Of a stretch of 64,000 nucleotides of DNA, positions 31,346 through 42,399 are shown piece by piece. How positions within the stretch are numbered: the first letter of the stretch is position 1; every line of letters starts with the position of its first letter. A model generated the notes under the pieces. The model worked only from the letters and a program-made list of their open reading frames with translations. It ran no database searches and was not told the origin of the DNA. Both the position numbers and the translations under genes were made by a program. The stretch lies in the NCBI RefSeq assembly GCF_002874965.1, contig NZ_CP025624.1, positions 5,952,001 through 6,016,000 of the forward strand, given 5' to 3'. The DNA comes from Pseudomonas sp. NC02. Lineage in GTDB: Bacteria > Pseudomonadota > Gammaproteobacteria > Pseudomonadales > Pseudomonadaceae.

Positions 31346-33010
31346 TCAGGCCAGCTTCTTGTGCCGTACACGATGCGGCTGGGCAGCAGCTTCGCCGAGG
31401 CGTTTCTTGCGATCGGCTTCGTATTCGGTGTAGTTGCCTTCGAAGAACACCGCCTGGGAGTCGTCTTCGTACGCCAGGATGTGAGTGGCCACGCGGTCAA
31501 GGAACCACCGATCGTGAGAGATCACAATGGCGGCGCCCGGGAAGTCCAGCAGGGCTTCTTCCAGGGAACGCAGGGTTTCAACGTCGAGGTCGTTTGACGG
31601 TTCGTCGAGCAGCAATACGTTGCCGCCTTCTTTCAGGGTCAGGGCCAGGTGCAAGCGACCGCGCTCACCACCGGACAGATCCTTGACGAACTTCTGCTGG
31701 TCGCCGCCCTTGAAGTTGAAGCGACCCACGTAGGTGCGCGACGGGATTTCGTAGTTGCCGATACGGATCTGGTCGGAACCGTCGGAAATCTGCTGGAACA
31801 CCGTCTTGCTGCCGTCGAGGTCGTCGCGGCTCTGGTCAACGCAAGCCAGTTGCACGGTTTCGCCGACTTCGATGGTGCCCGAGTCCGGTTGTTCCTTGCC
31901 CATCAGCATGCGGAACAGTGTGGATTTACCCGCACCGTTACCGCCGATCACGCCAACGATGGCGCCTTTTGGCATGGAGAACGACAGGTTGTCGATCAAC
32001 ACGCGGTCGCCGTAGCCCTTGCAGACGTTCTTGAACTCGATGACCTTGTCACCCAGGCGCGGACCGGCCGGGATGTAGATTTCGTTGGTCTCGGAACGCT
32101 TCTGGAACTCCTGGGACTGCATCTCTTCGAAACGCGCCAGACGGGCCTTGGATTTCGACTGACGCGCCTTGGCGCCTTTACGCACCCATTCCAGCTCGTC
32201 TTTCATGGCCTTTTCATGGGCCGACTGTTGCTTGGATTCGGCGGCCAGACGGTCGGACTTGGCTTCCAGCCAACCGGAGTAGTTGCCCTCGTAAGGGATA
32301 CCGGCGCCACGGTCGAGCTCGAGGATCCAGCCAGCAACGTTGTCCAGGAAGTACCGGTCGTGCGTGATCGCAACCACGGTGCCCGGGAAGTCGTGCAGGA
32401 AATGCTCCAGCCAGGCGACGGAATCGGCGTCCAGGTGGTTGGTCGGTTCGTCGAGCAGCAGCATGTCGGGGGCCGACAGCAGCAGGCGGCACAGGGCCAC
32501 ACGACGCTTTTCACCACCGGACAGGTGTTCAACCTTGGCGTCCCACGCCGGCAGGCGCAGCGCGTCGGCGGCGACTTCCAGCTGGCGGTCCAGGTTGTGA
32601 CCGTCGGCGGCTTGCAGGATGGCTTCGAGCTTGGCCTGTTCTGCCGCCAGTTTGTCGAAGTCGGCGTCTTCTTCAGCGTAGGCCGCGTAGACCTCGTCCA
32701 GGCGGGCCTGGGCGTTCTTGATCACGCTGACCGCTTCCTCGACCACTTCACGCACGGTCTTGGTCGGGTCCAGGATAGGTTCCTGTGGCAGGTAGCCGAT
32801 GTTCAGGTCGGGCATCGGGCGGGCTTCGCCGTCGAACTCGGTGTCGACGCCGGCCATGATTTTCAACAGGGTGGATTTACCCGAACCGTTGAGGCCGAGC
32901 ACGCCGATCTTGGCGCCCGGGAAGAAGGACAGAGAAATGTTTTTCAGGATTTCCCGCTTCGGCGGAACAACTTTTCCCAGCCGATGCATGGTGAAGACGT
33001 ATTGAGCCAT
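31346..33010 (-). CDS. ettA: Energy-dependent translational throttle protein EttA (ABC-F ATPase)
   Basis: This 554-residue soluble ABC-F protein has two ATPase cassettes: Walker A GLNGSGKSTLLKIM and GGNGAGKSTLFRML, and signature LSGGEKRRVALCRLL and LSGGERGRLHLALTL. EttA binds the ribosomal E site and gates the first peptide bond according to ATP level. No membrane domain is present. The start at 33010 (MAQYVFTMHRLGKVVPP) is the family start; the longer open frame is not coding. It is divergent from morA. Confidence 0.95.
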   Translation of the reverse strand: MAQYVFTMHRLGKVVPPKREILKNISLSFFPGAKIGVLGLNGSGKSTLLKIMAGVDTEFDGEARPMPDLNIGYLPQEPILDPTKTVREVVEEAVSVIKNAQARLDEVYAAYAEEDADFDKLAAEQAKLEAILQAADGHNLDRQLEVAADALRLPAWDAKVEHLSGGEKRRVALCRLLLSAPDMLLLDEPTNHLDADSVAWLEHFLHDFPGTVVAITHDRYFLDNVAGWILELDRGAGIPYEGNYSGWLEAKSDRLAAESKQQSAHEKAMKDELEWVRKGAKARQSKSKARLARFEEMQSQEFQKRSETNEIYIPAGPRLGDKVIEFKNVCKGYGDRVLIDNLSFSMPKGAIVGVIGGNGAGKSTLFRMLMGKEQPDSGTIEVGETVQLACVDQSRDDLDGSKTVFQQISDGSDQIRIGNYEIPSRTYVGRFNFKGGDQQKFVKDLSGGERGRLHLALTLKEGGNVLLLDEPSNDLDVETLRSLEEALLDFPGAAIVISHDRWFLDRVATHILAYEDDSQAVFFEGNYTEYEADRKKRLGEAAAQPHRVRHKKLA

Positions 33011-33295
33011 GGTGAACCTAGCGTCAGTGACTGATGAATTAAGCGGGCGAAACCCGTGCCAGGCCATGCGCCGCGCGGGCCGTTGATGTCTATCAATGCC
33101 TGCGTGCGGTAGATGCCTGATTGTCTGGGGCTGGAACGCCCTCGCGTAACCGGCAAAGCTACCTGAATGCGGGTGGGCAGTCCAGCCAGGCGGGGCTGGC
33201 ACTTTGCCACAACACAAGGCATGCTAGCCGCCCTCCGGGCGTCCGGCTTATAGTGCACGTCGCGCGCCAGTCCAGCCAAACCGCAGGATCACAGT

Positions 33296-36200
33296 TTGTC
33301 CAACGTAACGCCGCCAACTCCCCTGCGCGCCGCTCATATAGCGCCGGGAGCGCCCCTGCACGGAACCCTGAAGGGCGCATTGGCGACGCTGGTCCTGTTG
33401 CTGCTCGCGTTATTGTTCTGGCAACTGCTGGACCAGTTGCAGCAAAACCAGAAAAACCAGCAGCAATACACCATCGACTACAGCGCCGACCTGGCCGAAC
33501 AGATCAGCCTGAACATGGCCCTCAGTGCGCAGATCGCGCTGAACCTGCTGCCGATCGTCGAACCGCCGCGGGACGCCGAACAGCAACAAATCCTGATGCG
33601 CACCTTGCAACGCTCCCTGCCGGAGTTGCGCAGCGTCGCCCTGCTCGCCCCCAGCGGCGCGATGATCAGTGACAGCGCCAGCGATAGCCAGGACAGCGCC
33701 TGGCTCGAAGAACTGGTCAAGCGCAGCCACGCCCAGTCCTATTACCTGAGCAACAACAACGACGGCACCGTCATCTACCTGCTGCTGCACCAGCCCAGCG
33801 GCGGCACCAAGATGTACTGGGCCTTGCGCCTGGCCCCCAATTACCTAGCCAACCTGACCCGCCAGGATGGCCAGGGCCAGCGCCCGATGTGGGTCATCGA
33901 AAACCGCCTGAACCACCGGGTGGTCAGCCGTGACAGCGGGATGCCGGCCCAATGGGCCACCGCGTTGACCCCGGACGAATTGAACAAAAGTGTACTGGTC
34001 ACGCCCCTGAGCAAGAGCGACTGGCAACTGCGCGGCCTGTTCGACCGCGCCGCCGTGCTGGAGCAACTGCTGCCGGCCTTTATCGGCAAATGCCTGTTGG
34101 GCCTGGCCTTCTCGCTGATCCCGGTGATCGTGCTGCTGAACATGCGCCGCCGCCAGCGCCAGGTGCACGAGGGCCGCCGCCGCTACCAGGATATTTTCGA
34201 AGGCACCGGCGTGGCGCTGTGCGTGCTCGACCTGTCGGGCCTGCGCGCGTTCTTCGATAGAGCCCGACTGCAAACCCGCGAGCAGTTGCAACAGTTGCTG
34301 CAAGACAACCCGGAACAGCGCCAGCAACTGCTCAAGGAACTGCGCATCACCGAGGTCAACCAGGTGGCGGTGCGCTTGCTGAATGTTGCCTCTTGCGAGC
34401 AGGCCTGGGAACGCCTGATCGACGCCTGCCCGTCGAGCCCGACCGCCATCGGCAACCAGGTGATCGACGCGGTGCTGACCCAGCAGAAGCAGCTTGAACT
34501 GGAAATCCAGCTCAGCGATATCGAAGGCAACGACCAATACCTGTGGCTGGTGATGCGCCTGCCGGAACAACAGGACGACTTCAAGGCCGTGATCCTGAGC
34601 ATCAGCGACATCACCAGCCGCAAGCTGATCGAGTTGTCACTGGTGGAGCGCGAGGGTTTCTGGTCGGACGTGGTACGCACCGTGCCCGATCACCTGTATG
34701 TGCAGGACGTGATCAGCCAGCGGATGATTTTCAGCAACCACCACCTGGGCCACACCCTGGGCTACAACAAGCCCGAGCTGCAGCAGATGGGCGAGTACTT
34801 CTGGGAGATCCTGCTGCACCCCGAAGACGCCGAGCGCTACCACGACCTGCGCCTGCAACAGCGCCAGGCCGGCTACCTGAGCCAGTTGCAGTGCCAGTTG
34901 CGCTTTCGCCACCGCAACAACCAATGGCGGCGCTTCGACATCCGCGAACAGGCCCTGGCCCGTGACAAGACTGACCAGGTGACGCGCATCATCGGCGTCG
35001 CCAAGGACATCACCGACCAGATCGAAGCCAGTGAATCCCTGCGTGACAGCGAACAGCGCTACCGCATGCTGGCGGAAAGCATCAGCGACGTAATCTTCTC
35101 CACCGACAGCAAGCTGGCCCTCAACTACGTCAGCCCTTCGGTGAACGCGGTGCTGGGCTATGACGTCGACTGGATCTTCGAAAACGGCTGGCAATCGACC
35201 ATCGCCAACCCGCAGCAACTGACCGGTATCTACTCCCTGGTGGAGCAAGTCAGCCGCGCCCTGGACCAACCCGAATCCCTCGCGGCCTTGCGCAACGACG
35301 TGCAGACCCAACTGTTCCTGTTCGACTGCCTGCGGGCCGACGGGCGCAAGATCCCCATCGAACTGCGCCTGGTGCTGGTGTGGGACGAACATGGCGCGTT
35401 CGAGGGTATCCTTGGCGTGGGTCGCGATATCAGCCAGCAGCGCCGTGCGGAAAAAGATCTGCGCATGGCGGCCACGGTATTCGAACACTCCACCTCGGCG
35501 ATCCTGATCACCGACCCGGCCGGCTACATCGTGCAGGCCAACGAGGCGTTCAGCCGGGTCAGCGGTTATGCGGTGGCGGACGTGCTCGACCAGTTGCCGA
35601 ACATGCTCACCGTCGACGAACAGCAGGAAGCCCACCTGCGCTACGTGCTCAAGCAATTGCACCAGCACAGCACCTGGGAAGGCGAAGTGTGGCTCAAGCG
35701 CCGCAACGGCGAGCATTACCCGGCCTGGGTCGGAATTACTGCCGTGTTCGATGACGAAGGCGACCTGGCCAGCTACGTGTGCTTCTTCAGTGACATCAGC
35801 GAACGCAAGGCCAGCGAGCAGCGCATCCACCGCCTGGCCTACTACGACGCCCTGACCCACCTGCCCAACCGCACGCTGTTCCAGGACCGCCTGCACACCG
35901 CGCTGCAATCGGCGGAACGGCAGAAGTCGTGGGTGGTGTTGATGTTCCTCGACCTCGACCGCTTCAAGCCGATCAACGACTCCCTGGGCCACGCCGCCGG
36001 CGACCGCATGCTCAAGGAAATGGCCACCCGCCTGCTGGGCTGCGTCGCCGAAGACGACACCGTGGCACGCATGGGCGGCGACGAATTCACCTTGCTGCTG
36101 CAACCGCGGGTCAACCGTGAGATGGCGCTGAACCGGGCGATTCACGTGGCCGAGCAGATTCTGGCCAGCCTGGTGAAGCCGTTTGTGCTGGAGGGCCGCG

Positions 36201-37147
36201 AGTTCTTCGTCACCGCCAGTATCGGCATCGCCCTGAGCCCGCAGGACGGCAACGAACTCAGCCAGTTGATGAAAAACGCCGACACGGCGATGTACCACGC
36301 CAAGGAGCGGGGCAAGAACAACTTCCAGTTCTACCAGGCCGACATGAACGCCAGCGCCCTGGAACGCCTGGAGCTGGAAAGCGACCTGCGCCACGCCCTG
36401 GAACAGAACGAATTCGTGCTGTATTACCAGCCGCAGTTCAGCGGCGACGGCAAACGTTTGACCGGTGCCGAAGCCCTGCTGCGCTGGCGCCATCCGCGTC
36501 GCGGGCTGGTGCCGCCGGGGGACTTCATCCCGGTGTTGGAGGAGTTGGGGCTGGTGGTGGACGTGGGTGACTGGGTGATCAGCGAAGCCTGCCGCCAACT
36601 CAAGACCTGGCACCAGAACAAGGTGCGGGTACCCAAGGTCTCGGTCAACATTTCGGCCCGGCAGTTCTCCGACGGACAACTGGGCGAGCGCATCGCCACC
36701 ATCCTCAAGGACACCGGCCTGCCGCCGGCGTGCCTGGAGCTGGAGCTGACCGAAAGTATCCTGATGCGCGAGGTCAACGAAGCGATGCAGATCCTCGCCA
36801 GCCTGAAAAACCTCGGCCTGAGCATCGCGGTAGATGACTTCGGCACCGGTTATTCATCGCTGAACTACCTCAAGCAGTTCCCCATCGACGTGCTGAAGAT
36901 CGACCGCACCTTTGTCGACGGCCTGCCGTCGGGTGAGCAGGATGCGCAGATTGCCCGGGCGATTATCGCCATGGCCCACAGCCTGAACCTGGCGGTGATC
37001 GCCGAGGGTGTGGAAACCCATGAGCAGCTGGACTTCCTGCGGGAGCACGGTTGCGATGAGGTGCAGGGCTACCTGTTCGGGCGACCGATGCCGGCGAACC
37101 GGTTTGAGGCGCAGTTCAGCAATGATGCGCTGTTCATGTTCGATTGA
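33296..37147 (+). CDS. morA: MorA-like sensor with PAS, GGDEF and EAL domains
   Basis: This 1283-residue inner-membrane protein has TM1 at about residues 26-45, a periplasmic sensor region to about 255 and TM2 at about 257-280. About four PAS-type units follow (near 296, 455, 590, 725), then a GGDEF domain with an intact MGGDEF motif near 927 and an EAL domain (AEALLRW near 1057, [14 protein letters not shown]). Both catalytic signatures look intact, so it may make and break c-di-GMP. In pseudomonads MorA controls motility and biofilm. The start is TTG with AGGA upstream. The neighbour glyA supports the name. Confidence 0.9.
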   Translation: MSNVTPPTPLRAAHIAPGAPLHGTLKGALATLVLLLLALLFWQLLDQLQQNQKNQQQYTIDYSADLAEQISLNMALSAQIALNLLPIVEPPRDAEQQQILMRTLQRSLPELRSVALLAPSGAMISDSASDSQDSAWLEELVKRSHAQSYYLSNNNDGTVIYLLLHQPSGGTKMYWALRLAPNYLANLTRQDGQGQRPMWVIENRLNHRVVSRDSGMPAQWATALTPDELNKSVLVTPLSKSDWQLRGLFDRAAVLEQLLPAFIGKCLLGLAFSLIPVIVLLNMRRRQRQVHEGRRRYQDIFEGTGVALCVLDLSGLRAFFDRARLQTREQLQQLLQDNPEQRQQLLKELRITEVNQVAVRLLNVASCEQAWERLIDACPSSPTAIGNQVIDAVLTQQKQLELEIQLSDIEGNDQYLWLVMRLPEQQDDFKAVILSISDITSRKLIELSLVEREGFWSDVVRTVPDHLYVQDVISQRMIFSNHHLGHTLGYNKPELQQMGEYFWEILLHPEDAERYHDLRLQQRQAGYLSQLQCQLRFRHRNNQWRRFDIREQALARDKTDQVTRIIGVAKDITDQIEASESLRDSEQRYRMLAESISDVIFSTDSKLALNYVSPSVNAVLGYDVDWIFENGWQSTIANPQQLTGIYSLVEQVSRALDQPESLAALRNDVQTQLFLFDCLRADGRKIPIELRLVLVWDEHGAFEGILGVGRDISQQRRAEKDLRMAATVFEHSTSAILITDPAGYIVQANEAFSRVSGYAVADVLDQLPNMLTVDEQQEAHLRYVLKQLHQHSTWEGEVWLKRRNGEHYPAWVGITAVFDDEGDLASYVCFFSDISERKASEQRIHRLAYYDALTHLPNRTLFQDRLHTALQSAERQKSWVVLMFLDLDRFKPINDSLGHAAGDRMLKEMATRLLGCVAEDDTVARMGGDEFTLLLQPRVNREMALNRAIHVAEQILASLVKPFVLEGREFFVTASIGIALSPQDGNELSQLMKNADTAMYHAKERGKNNFQFYQADMNASALERLELESDLRHALEQNEFVLYYQPQFSGDGKRLTGAEALLRWRHPRRGLVPPGDFIPVLEELGLVVDVGDWVISEACRQLKTWHQNKVRVPKVSVNISARQFSDGQLGERIATILKDTGLPPACLELELTESILMREVNEAMQILASLKNLGLSIAVDDFGTGYSSLNYLKQFPIDVLKIDRTFVDGLPSGEQDAQIARAIIAMAHSLNLAVIAEGVETHEQLDFLREHGCDEVQGYLFGRPMPANRFEAQFSNDALFMFD

Positions 37148-37173
37148 AATCCTCAGGTGATGCGGATGGCCTC

Positions 37174-37256
37174 TTCGCGAGCAAGCCCGCTCCCACATTC
37201 GACCGTATTCCACCTGAAGGAACCCGATTGAATGTGGGAGCGGGCTTGCTCGCGAA
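37174..37256. repeat. REP doublet (TGTGGGAGCGGGCTTGCTCGCGAA class)
   Basis: Two inverted units lie between morA and glyA, 27 bases after the morA stop. No Rho-independent terminator is seen there. Confidence 0.9.
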
Positions 37257-37388
37257 GGGGCCCGAACAAACACCACCTATCCCCAGATGAGCCCCGCTTG
37301 TCCGCGACATGATGTCCTTTCATATGCCATCTAAAACCCATTGGGTTAGAATGCGCTTCTTTTCTGCCCCCGATCCTTGAGGACCGCC

Positions 37389-38642
37389 ATGTTCAGCCGT
37401 GATTTGACTATTGCCAAGTACGACGCCGATCTCTTTGCCGCCATGGAGCAAGAAGCTCAGCGCCAGGAAGAGCACATTGAGCTGATCGCTTCGGAAAACT
37501 ACACCAGCCCCGCCGTGATGGAGGCTCAAGGTTCGGTTCTGACCAACAAGTACGCCGAAGGCTACCCGGGCAAGCGCTACTACGGCGGTTGCGAGTTCGT
37601 CGACATCGTTGAGCAACTGGCCATCGACCGCGCCAAGGAACTGTTCGGCGCCGATTACGCCAACGTCCAGCCACACGCCGGCTCCCAAGCCAACAGCGCC
37701 GTGTACCTGGCCCTGCTGCAAGCGGGCGACACCATCCTGGGCATGAGCCTGGCCCACGGCGGTCACCTGACCCACGGCGCCAGCGTTTCCTCCTCCGGCA
37801 AGCTGTACAACGCCGTTCAGTACGGCATCGACGGCAACGGCCTGATCGACTACGACGAAGTCGAGCGCCTGGCCGTTGAGCACAAGCCAAAAATGATCGT
37901 GGCCGGTTTCTCTGCCTACTCGCAGATCCTGGATTTCCCACGCTTCCGCGAAATCGCTGACAAGGTCGGCGCCTACCTGTTCGTCGACATGGCCCACGTG
38001 GCCGGTCTGGTCGCCGCTGGCGTCTACCCGAACCCGGTGCCGTTCGCTGACGTCGTGACCACCACCACCCACAAGACCCTGCGCGGTCCACGTGGCGGCC
38101 TGATCCTGGCTCGCGCCAACGCCGAGATCGAGAAGAAGCTGAACTCCGCCGTATTCCCAGGCGGCCAGGGTGGCCCGCTGGAGCACGTGATCGCCGCCAA
38201 AGCGATCTGCTTCAAGGAAGCGCTGCAGCCTGAGTTCAAGACCTACCAGCAGCAAGTGGTGAAAAACGCCAAGGCCATGGCCGGCGTGTTCATCGAGCGT
38301 GGTTTTGACGTAGTGTCCGGCGGTACTGAGAACCACCTGTTCCTGCTGTCGCTGATCAAGCAGGACATCTCCGGTAAAGACGCTGACGCCGCTCTGGGCA
38401 AAGCCTTCATCACCGTGAACAAGAACTCGGTACCGAACGACCCACGTTCGCCGTTCGTCACCTCCGGCCTGCGCTTCGGCACCCCGGCTGTGACCACTCG
38501 TGGCTTCAAGGAAGCAGAGTGCAAGGAACTGGCTGGCTGGATCTGCGACATCCTGGCTGACCTGAACAACGAAGCAGTGATTGATTCTGTTCGTGAGAAG
38601 GTCAAGGCCATCTGCAAGAAGCTGCCGGTATACGGCGCTTGA
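37389..38642 (+). CDS. glyA: Serine hydroxymethyltransferase
   Basis: This 417-residue PLP enzyme interconverts serine and glycine and charges tetrahydrofolate with a one-carbon unit. The PLP Lys is in [15 protein letters not shown]. Other conserved parts are [15 protein letters not shown] and [13 protein letters not shown]. The start at 37389 ([12 protein letters not shown]) is preceded by TTGAGGA. A candidate minus-10 box, TAGAAT at 37347, lies upstream without a good minus-35. Pseudomonads often carry more than one glyA. Confidence 0.96.
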   Translation: MFSRDLTIAKYDADLFAAMEQEAQRQEEHIELIASENYTSPAVMEAQGSVLTNKYAEGYPGKRYYGGCEFVDIVEQLAIDRAKELFGADYANVQPHAGSQANSAVYLALLQAGDTILGMSLAHGGHLTHGASVSSSGKLYNAVQYGIDGNGLIDYDEVERLAVEHKPKMIVAGFSAYSQILDFPRFREIADKVGAYLFVDMAHVAGLVAAGVYPNPVPFADVVTTTTHKTLRGPRGGLILARANAEIEKKLNSAVFPGGQGGPLEHVIAAKAICFKEALQPEFKTYQQQVVKNAKAMAGVFIERGFDVVSGGTENHLFLLSLIKQDISGKDADAALGKAFITVNKNSVPNDPRSPFVTSGLRFGTPAVTTRGFKEAECKELAGWICDILADLNNEAVIDSVREKVKAICKKLPVYGA

Positions 38643-38658
38643 TTGCAGTAGCTTGAAC

Positions 38659-38691
38659 AAAAAGCCCGGCTCAAGAGCCGGGCTTTTTTAT
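38659..38691 (+). terminator. Rho-independent terminator after glyA
   Basis: AAAAAGCCCGGCTC and GAGCCGGGCTTTTTT pair around AA, 17 bases after the stop codon. Confidence 0.93.
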
Positions 38692-38729
38692 GCCTGAAAA
38701 CGCTGCTTTCTCAATTTGAAATGACATCA

Positions 38730-38824
38730 AATGTGGGAGCGGGCTTGCTCGCGAAAGCGCCGTGTCAGTTGATGCATGGGCTGACTGATACACCGCTTTC
38801 GCGAGCAAGCCCGCTCCCACATTT
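38730..38824. repeat. REP doublet between convergent glyA and yjiA
   Basis: Two inverted TGTGGGAGCGGGCTTGCTCGCGAAAG units lie about 40 bases apart. It belongs to the same class as the copy before glyA. Confidence 0.9.
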
Positions 38825-38839
38825 TGACTGCGTTTCAAG

Positions 38840-39799
38840 TCAGGATTGGTAAACCCGCGCAAAGCCTTCGCGAATCTTCTCTTCCGGCAACTCGTCAGCA
38901 ATAAACACAATCACACTTTCCCGCGCTTCGCCTTCGGCCCATTCGGTGTCCCAATCGAACCCGTAGAGCTTCAGCACGCCCTGGAACACCATGCGCCGGT
39001 CTTCCCCGGCAATGTTCAGCACGCCTTTGTAGCGCAGCAATTGCTTGCCGTGGTCTTCCAGCAGCTCGTTCATGAACTCGCTGAGTTTGTCGATATCCAG
39101 CGGCTGGTCAGTGCGCAGCACCAGGCTGGAAATACGGTCGATGGACGGCGCCTGGCTCACCGGGCGCAGGCTCATGCCGGCGTTGAGGTTGAAGCCGCGC
39201 ACATCCAGCAGTTCGGCGAGGTCGATCTTGCCGTGTTCCACCACGCGTATCGGTGCGCGGCGGTTGATGCGGGTCAGGCGCTCACTGAGGGCGTCGAAGG
39301 TGGCGTCGTCCACCAGGTCGCGCTTGCTCACCAGCAGGCGGTCGGCAAACCCGATCTGTGCCTGGGCGATGGTCTGGGTCAGGTGGTGCTCGGCGTGGGC
39401 CGCATCCACCAGGGTGATGATGCCGTCGAGGATGTAGCGCTCGCGCAGTTCTTCATCGATGAAAAAGGTCTGGGCCACGGGGGCCGGGTCGGCCAGGCCG
39501 GTGCACTCGATCACCAGGCGGTCGAACGCGATCTCGCCGCTGTCCAGGCGCTCCAGCAACAGGTACAGGGCCTTGGTCAGGTCAGTGTGGATAGTGCAAC
39601 ACACACAGCCATTGGACAGGGTCATGACTTGCACCGGCTCGCTGCCCAGCAGTTGGGTGTCGATACCGGCGTCGCTGAATTCATTTTCGATCACGGCGAT
39701 TTTCAAGCCGTGCTCGGCCTTGAGCAGGTGACGCAACAAGGTGGTCTTGCCAGCGCCGAGGAAGCCGCTGAGGACGGTGACGGGAATGGGAGAGGACAA
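38840..39799 (-). CDS. yjiA: CobW/YjiA-type zinc-binding GTPase
   Basis: This G3E-family GTPase of about 319 residues has Walker A SGFLGAGKTTLLRHLL, the metal-binding NGCVCCTIHTDL and the SKRDLVD base-recognition motif. A CobW C-terminal domain follows. Such proteins are metal chaperones or insertases. The best start is TTG at 39799, six bases after AAGGAG; an upstream open frame to 39823 lacks a ribosome site. It lies downstream of cstA-ybdD on the same strand, as in other pseudomonads, though a REP pair separates it from ybdD. Confidence 0.9.
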   Translation of the reverse strand: MSSPIPVTVLSGFLGAGKTTLLRHLLKAEHGLKIAVIENEFSDAGIDTQLLGSEPVQVMTLSNGCVCCTIHTDLTKALYLLLERLDSGEIAFDRLVIECTGLADPAPVAQTFFIDEELRERYILDGIITLVDAAHAEHHLTQTIAQAQIGFADRLLVSKRDLVDDATFDALSERLTRINRRAPIRVVEHGKIDLAELLDVRGFNLNAGMSLRPVSQAPSIDRISSLVLRTDQPLDIDKLSEFMNELLEDHGKQLLRYKGVLNIAGEDRRMVFQGVLKLYGFDWDTEWAEGEARESVIVFIADELPEEKIREGFARVYQS

Positions 39800-39827
39800 A
39801 GAATTCTCCTTGAAGAAACACAAAACA

Positions 39828-39918
39828 AATGTGGGAGCGGGCTTGCTCGCGAAGGCGGCGTGTCAGTCAGCACATGCATCACTGAAAGACCGCCTTCGCG
39901 AGCAAGCCCGCTCCCACA
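39828..39918. repeat. REP doublet between ybdD and yjiA
   Basis: Two inverted TGTGGGAGCGGGCTTGCTCGCGAAGG units lie inside a run of same-strand genes; it could reduce downstream expression or protect the upstream mRNA. Confidence 0.9.
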
Positions 39919-39946
39919 AGGGATCACCGCAGCCCGAACTACCGGG

Positions 39947-40144
39947 CTAGCAGCACTTGGGCCCACCCTTGCCGCCGTAACGGGCCTCCTGGCGTTCCCG
40001 GAAGAACGCCTTGTAGTCCATCATCGGTTTGTCCGGGTGTTTGGTTTGCATATGCTCGACGTAGGTGTCGTAGTCGGGCATGCCGACCATCAGGCGCGCG
40101 GCCTGACCGAGGTATTTACCGAGGCGACTGATGTCATTGAACAT
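39947..40144 (-). CDS. ybdD: YbdD/DUF466 family small protein
   Basis: This 65-residue protein contains the family segments [20 protein letters not shown] and [15 protein letters not shown], and ends in Cys-Cys. YbdD-type proteins are encoded next to cstA in many bacteria and are thought to act with it in pyruvate or peptide uptake. It starts 15 bases after the cstA stop and is probably co-translated with it. Confidence 0.9.
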   Translation of the reverse strand: MFNDISRLGKYLGQAARLMVGMPDYDTYVEHMQTKHPDKPMMDYKAFFRERQEARYGGKGGPKCC

Positions 40145-40159
40145 GATTGCAATCCTCTA

Positions 40160-42226
40160 TCAAGCGTCCGGGATGGCCTGGTATGGCGCTTCTTTATCCG
40201 TACGTTCCTTTTTGCCCCAGGCAGCAATGCCGACCTTGAGCGCATAGAACAGGATGCTGAAGACCACGAACAGGAACAGCGCCGTCAGCGTTGCGTTGGT
40301 GTAGGCGTTCCAGATCACGTGTTGCATCTGGTCGATGCTCTTGGCCGGTGCGAGGATCTGGCCGCCGGCCAGGGCATCGCTGTATTTCTTGGCCAGCGAC
40401 AGGAAGCCGATCGCCGGGTTGGCGTCGAACAGCTTGATGAAGCCTGCGGTCACGGTGCAGATCAGCAGCCATACGGCTGGCAGCATGGTCACCCAGATGT
40501 AGCGCTGGCGTTTCATTTTGATCAGCACAACCGTGGCGAGCATCAGCGCGATACCGGCCAGCATCTGGTTGGAGATACCGAACAGCGGCCACAAGGTGTT
40601 GATGCCGCCCAGTGGGTCGATCACGCCCTGGTACAGCAGGTAACCCCACATCGCCACGCAACCTGCGGTAGCGATCAGGTTGGCCGTCCAGGACTCGGTA
40701 CGCTTGAGCGCCGGCACGAAGGAGCCGAGCAAATCCTGCAGCATGAAGCGACCGGCACGGGTACCGGCGTCGACCGCAGTCAGGATGAACAGCGCTTCGA
40801 ACAGGATCGCAAAGTGGTACCAGAACGCCATGGTGTTTTCACCCGGCAGGACGCTGTGCAGGATCTGCGCGATACCCACCGCCAGGGTCGGCGCACCACC
40901 GGCACGGGCCAGGATGGTGGACTCACCAATGTCATGGGCCACCGCCTGCAACGCTTCCGGGGTAATTGCAAAACCCCAGCTGCTGACGGTTTGCGCCACA
41001 GCCACCACGTCACCGCCGACAATCGCGGCCGGGCTGTTCATGGCGAAGTACACCCCTGGCTCGATCACCGAAGCGGCAACCATCGCCATGATGGCCACGA
41101 ACGACTCCATCAACATGCCGCCGTAGCCGATGTAACGGGCGTGCCCTTCACTGGCCAGCAACTTGGGCGTGGTGCCCGAGGAGATCAGTGCGTGGAAACC
41201 CGAGACCGCGCCACAGGCGATGGTGATGAACAGGAACGGGAACAGACCGCCCTTCCACACCGGGCCGGTGCCATCGATGAACTGGGTCAGCGCCGGCATT
41301 TTCAGGTCGGGCATGGTCACCAGGATGCCAATCGCCAGGGCGATGATGGTGCCGATTTTCAGGAACGTAGACAGGTAGTCCCGTGGCGCGAGGATCAGCC
41401 ACACCGGCAACACGGCAGCCACGAAGCCATAACCCACCAGCATCCAGGTGATCTGGATGCCGGTGAAGCTGAAGGCCTTGGCCCACACCGGGTCAGCGGC
41501 AATCTGCCCGCCCAGCCAGATCGAACCCAGCAGCAACAGCACGCCGACAATCGAGATTTCACCGATGCGGCCCGGGCGGATGTAGCGCATGTAGATGCCC
41601 ATGAACATCGCGATCGGGATGGTTGCCATCACCGTGAAGATGCCCCACGGGCTTTCGGCCAGGGCCTTGACCACGATCAGCGCCAGCACCGCGAGGATGA
41701 TGATCATGATCAGGAAGCAGCCGAACAGCGCGATGGTCCCGGGCACACGGCCCATTTCTTCGCGGACCATGTCCCCCAGGGAACGGCCGTTGCGACGAGT
41801 GGACAGGAACAGGACCATGAAGTCCTGCACCGCCCCGGCCAGCACCACGCCGGCGATCAGCCACAACGTGCCGGGCAGGTAGCCCATCTGCGCCGCCAGT
41901 ACCGGGCCGACCAAAGGCCCTGCGCCGGCGATTGCCGCGAAGTGGTGACCAAAAAGGATGTGTTTGTTGGTCGGCACATAGTCCAGACCGTCGTTGTTCA
42001 GCACAGCGGGGGTAGCCCGCAGTGGATCGAGCTGCATCACATGGTTAGCGATGAACAGACTGTAGTAACGGTAAGCAACCAGATAAATGGCCACTGCTGC
42101 GACCACGATCCACAAGGCGTTGATCGCCTCGCCGCGGCGCAAGGCCACTACGCCCAGGGCGCACGCTCCTACGATTGCCAGCAGCAGCCAGGGTAGATGG
42201 CGTAGCAGGCTATTATTATTTTTCAT
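40160..42226 (-). CDS. cstA: Carbon starvation protein CstA (pyruvate/peptide transporter)
   Basis: This 688-residue inner-membrane protein has about 16-18 helices. Typical segments are NHVMQLDPLRATPAVLNNDG, TNKHILFGHHFAAIAGAGP and LSTRRNGRSLGDM. Members of the family import pyruvate in E. coli. The first codons ATG AAA AAT AAT AAT, together with the preceding A-run, form an AANAANAA-type stretch, a likely Hfq/Crc site. It is followed by ybdD. GGAATAT before the start is a modest ribosome site. Confidence 0.93.
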   Translation of the reverse strand: MKNNNSLLRHLPWLLLAIVGACALGVVALRRGEAINALWIVVAAVAIYLVAYRYYSLFIANHVMQLDPLRATPAVLNNDGLDYVPTNKHILFGHHFAAIAGAGPLVGPVLAAQMGYLPGTLWLIAGVVLAGAVQDFMVLFLSTRRNGRSLGDMVREEMGRVPGTIALFGCFLIMIIILAVLALIVVKALAESPWGIFTVMATIPIAMFMGIYMRYIRPGRIGEISIVGVLLLLGSIWLGGQIAADPVWAKAFSFTGIQITWMLVGYGFVAAVLPVWLILAPRDYLSTFLKIGTIIALAIGILVTMPDLKMPALTQFIDGTGPVWKGGLFPFLFITIACGAVSGFHALISSGTTPKLLASEGHARYIGYGGMLMESFVAIMAMVAASVIEPGVYFAMNSPAAIVGGDVVAVAQTVSSWGFAITPEALQAVAHDIGESTILARAGGAPTLAVGIAQILHSVLPGENTMAFWYHFAILFEALFILTAVDAGTRAGRFMLQDLLGSFVPALKRTESWTANLIATAGCVAMWGYLLYQGVIDPLGGINTLWPLFGISNQMLAGIALMLATVVLIKMKRQRYIWVTMLPAVWLLICTVTAGFIKLFDANPAIGFLSLAKKYSDALAGGQILAPAKSIDQMQHVIWNAYTNATLTALFLFVVFSILFYALKVGIAAWGKKERTDKEAPYQAIPDA

Positions 42227-42231
42227 TTTTA
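42208..42231 (-). promoter_or_regulatory. Possible Hfq/Crc catabolite-activity motif at the cstA start
   Basis: The minus strand reads an A-rich tract around the start codon with the AANAANAA pattern twice. In Pseudomonas such motifs recruit Hfq and Crc and block translation on preferred carbon sources. Confidence 0.5.
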
Positions 42232-42399
42232 TATTCCAGCCAGGGTGGACAGAAAGACAGCCATCCCGAGTTTAGCGCTACTGGCCTTAAAGGCCACCCC
42301 CCTACGTTGGTCTAGAGCCTTGCCGGGGCGAAAAAAGCAGAAAAAACCGCCCCATGATGGCGCACGGCTACAATTCCTTTATCCACAGAGGGTTTCACC

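Noticed and set aside
34637..36679. A 680-codon open frame opposite morA
   Set aside because: Antisense shadow of the GGDEF/EAL gene; composition is repetitive Val/Gln/His and no start signal is seen.
38846..42196. A 1116-codon open frame on the plus strand opposite yjiA, ybdD and cstA
   Set aside because: It is antisense to three well-recognised genes, has low-complexity His/Gln/Arg-rich content and no family likeness. High third-position GC keeps the antisense frame open.
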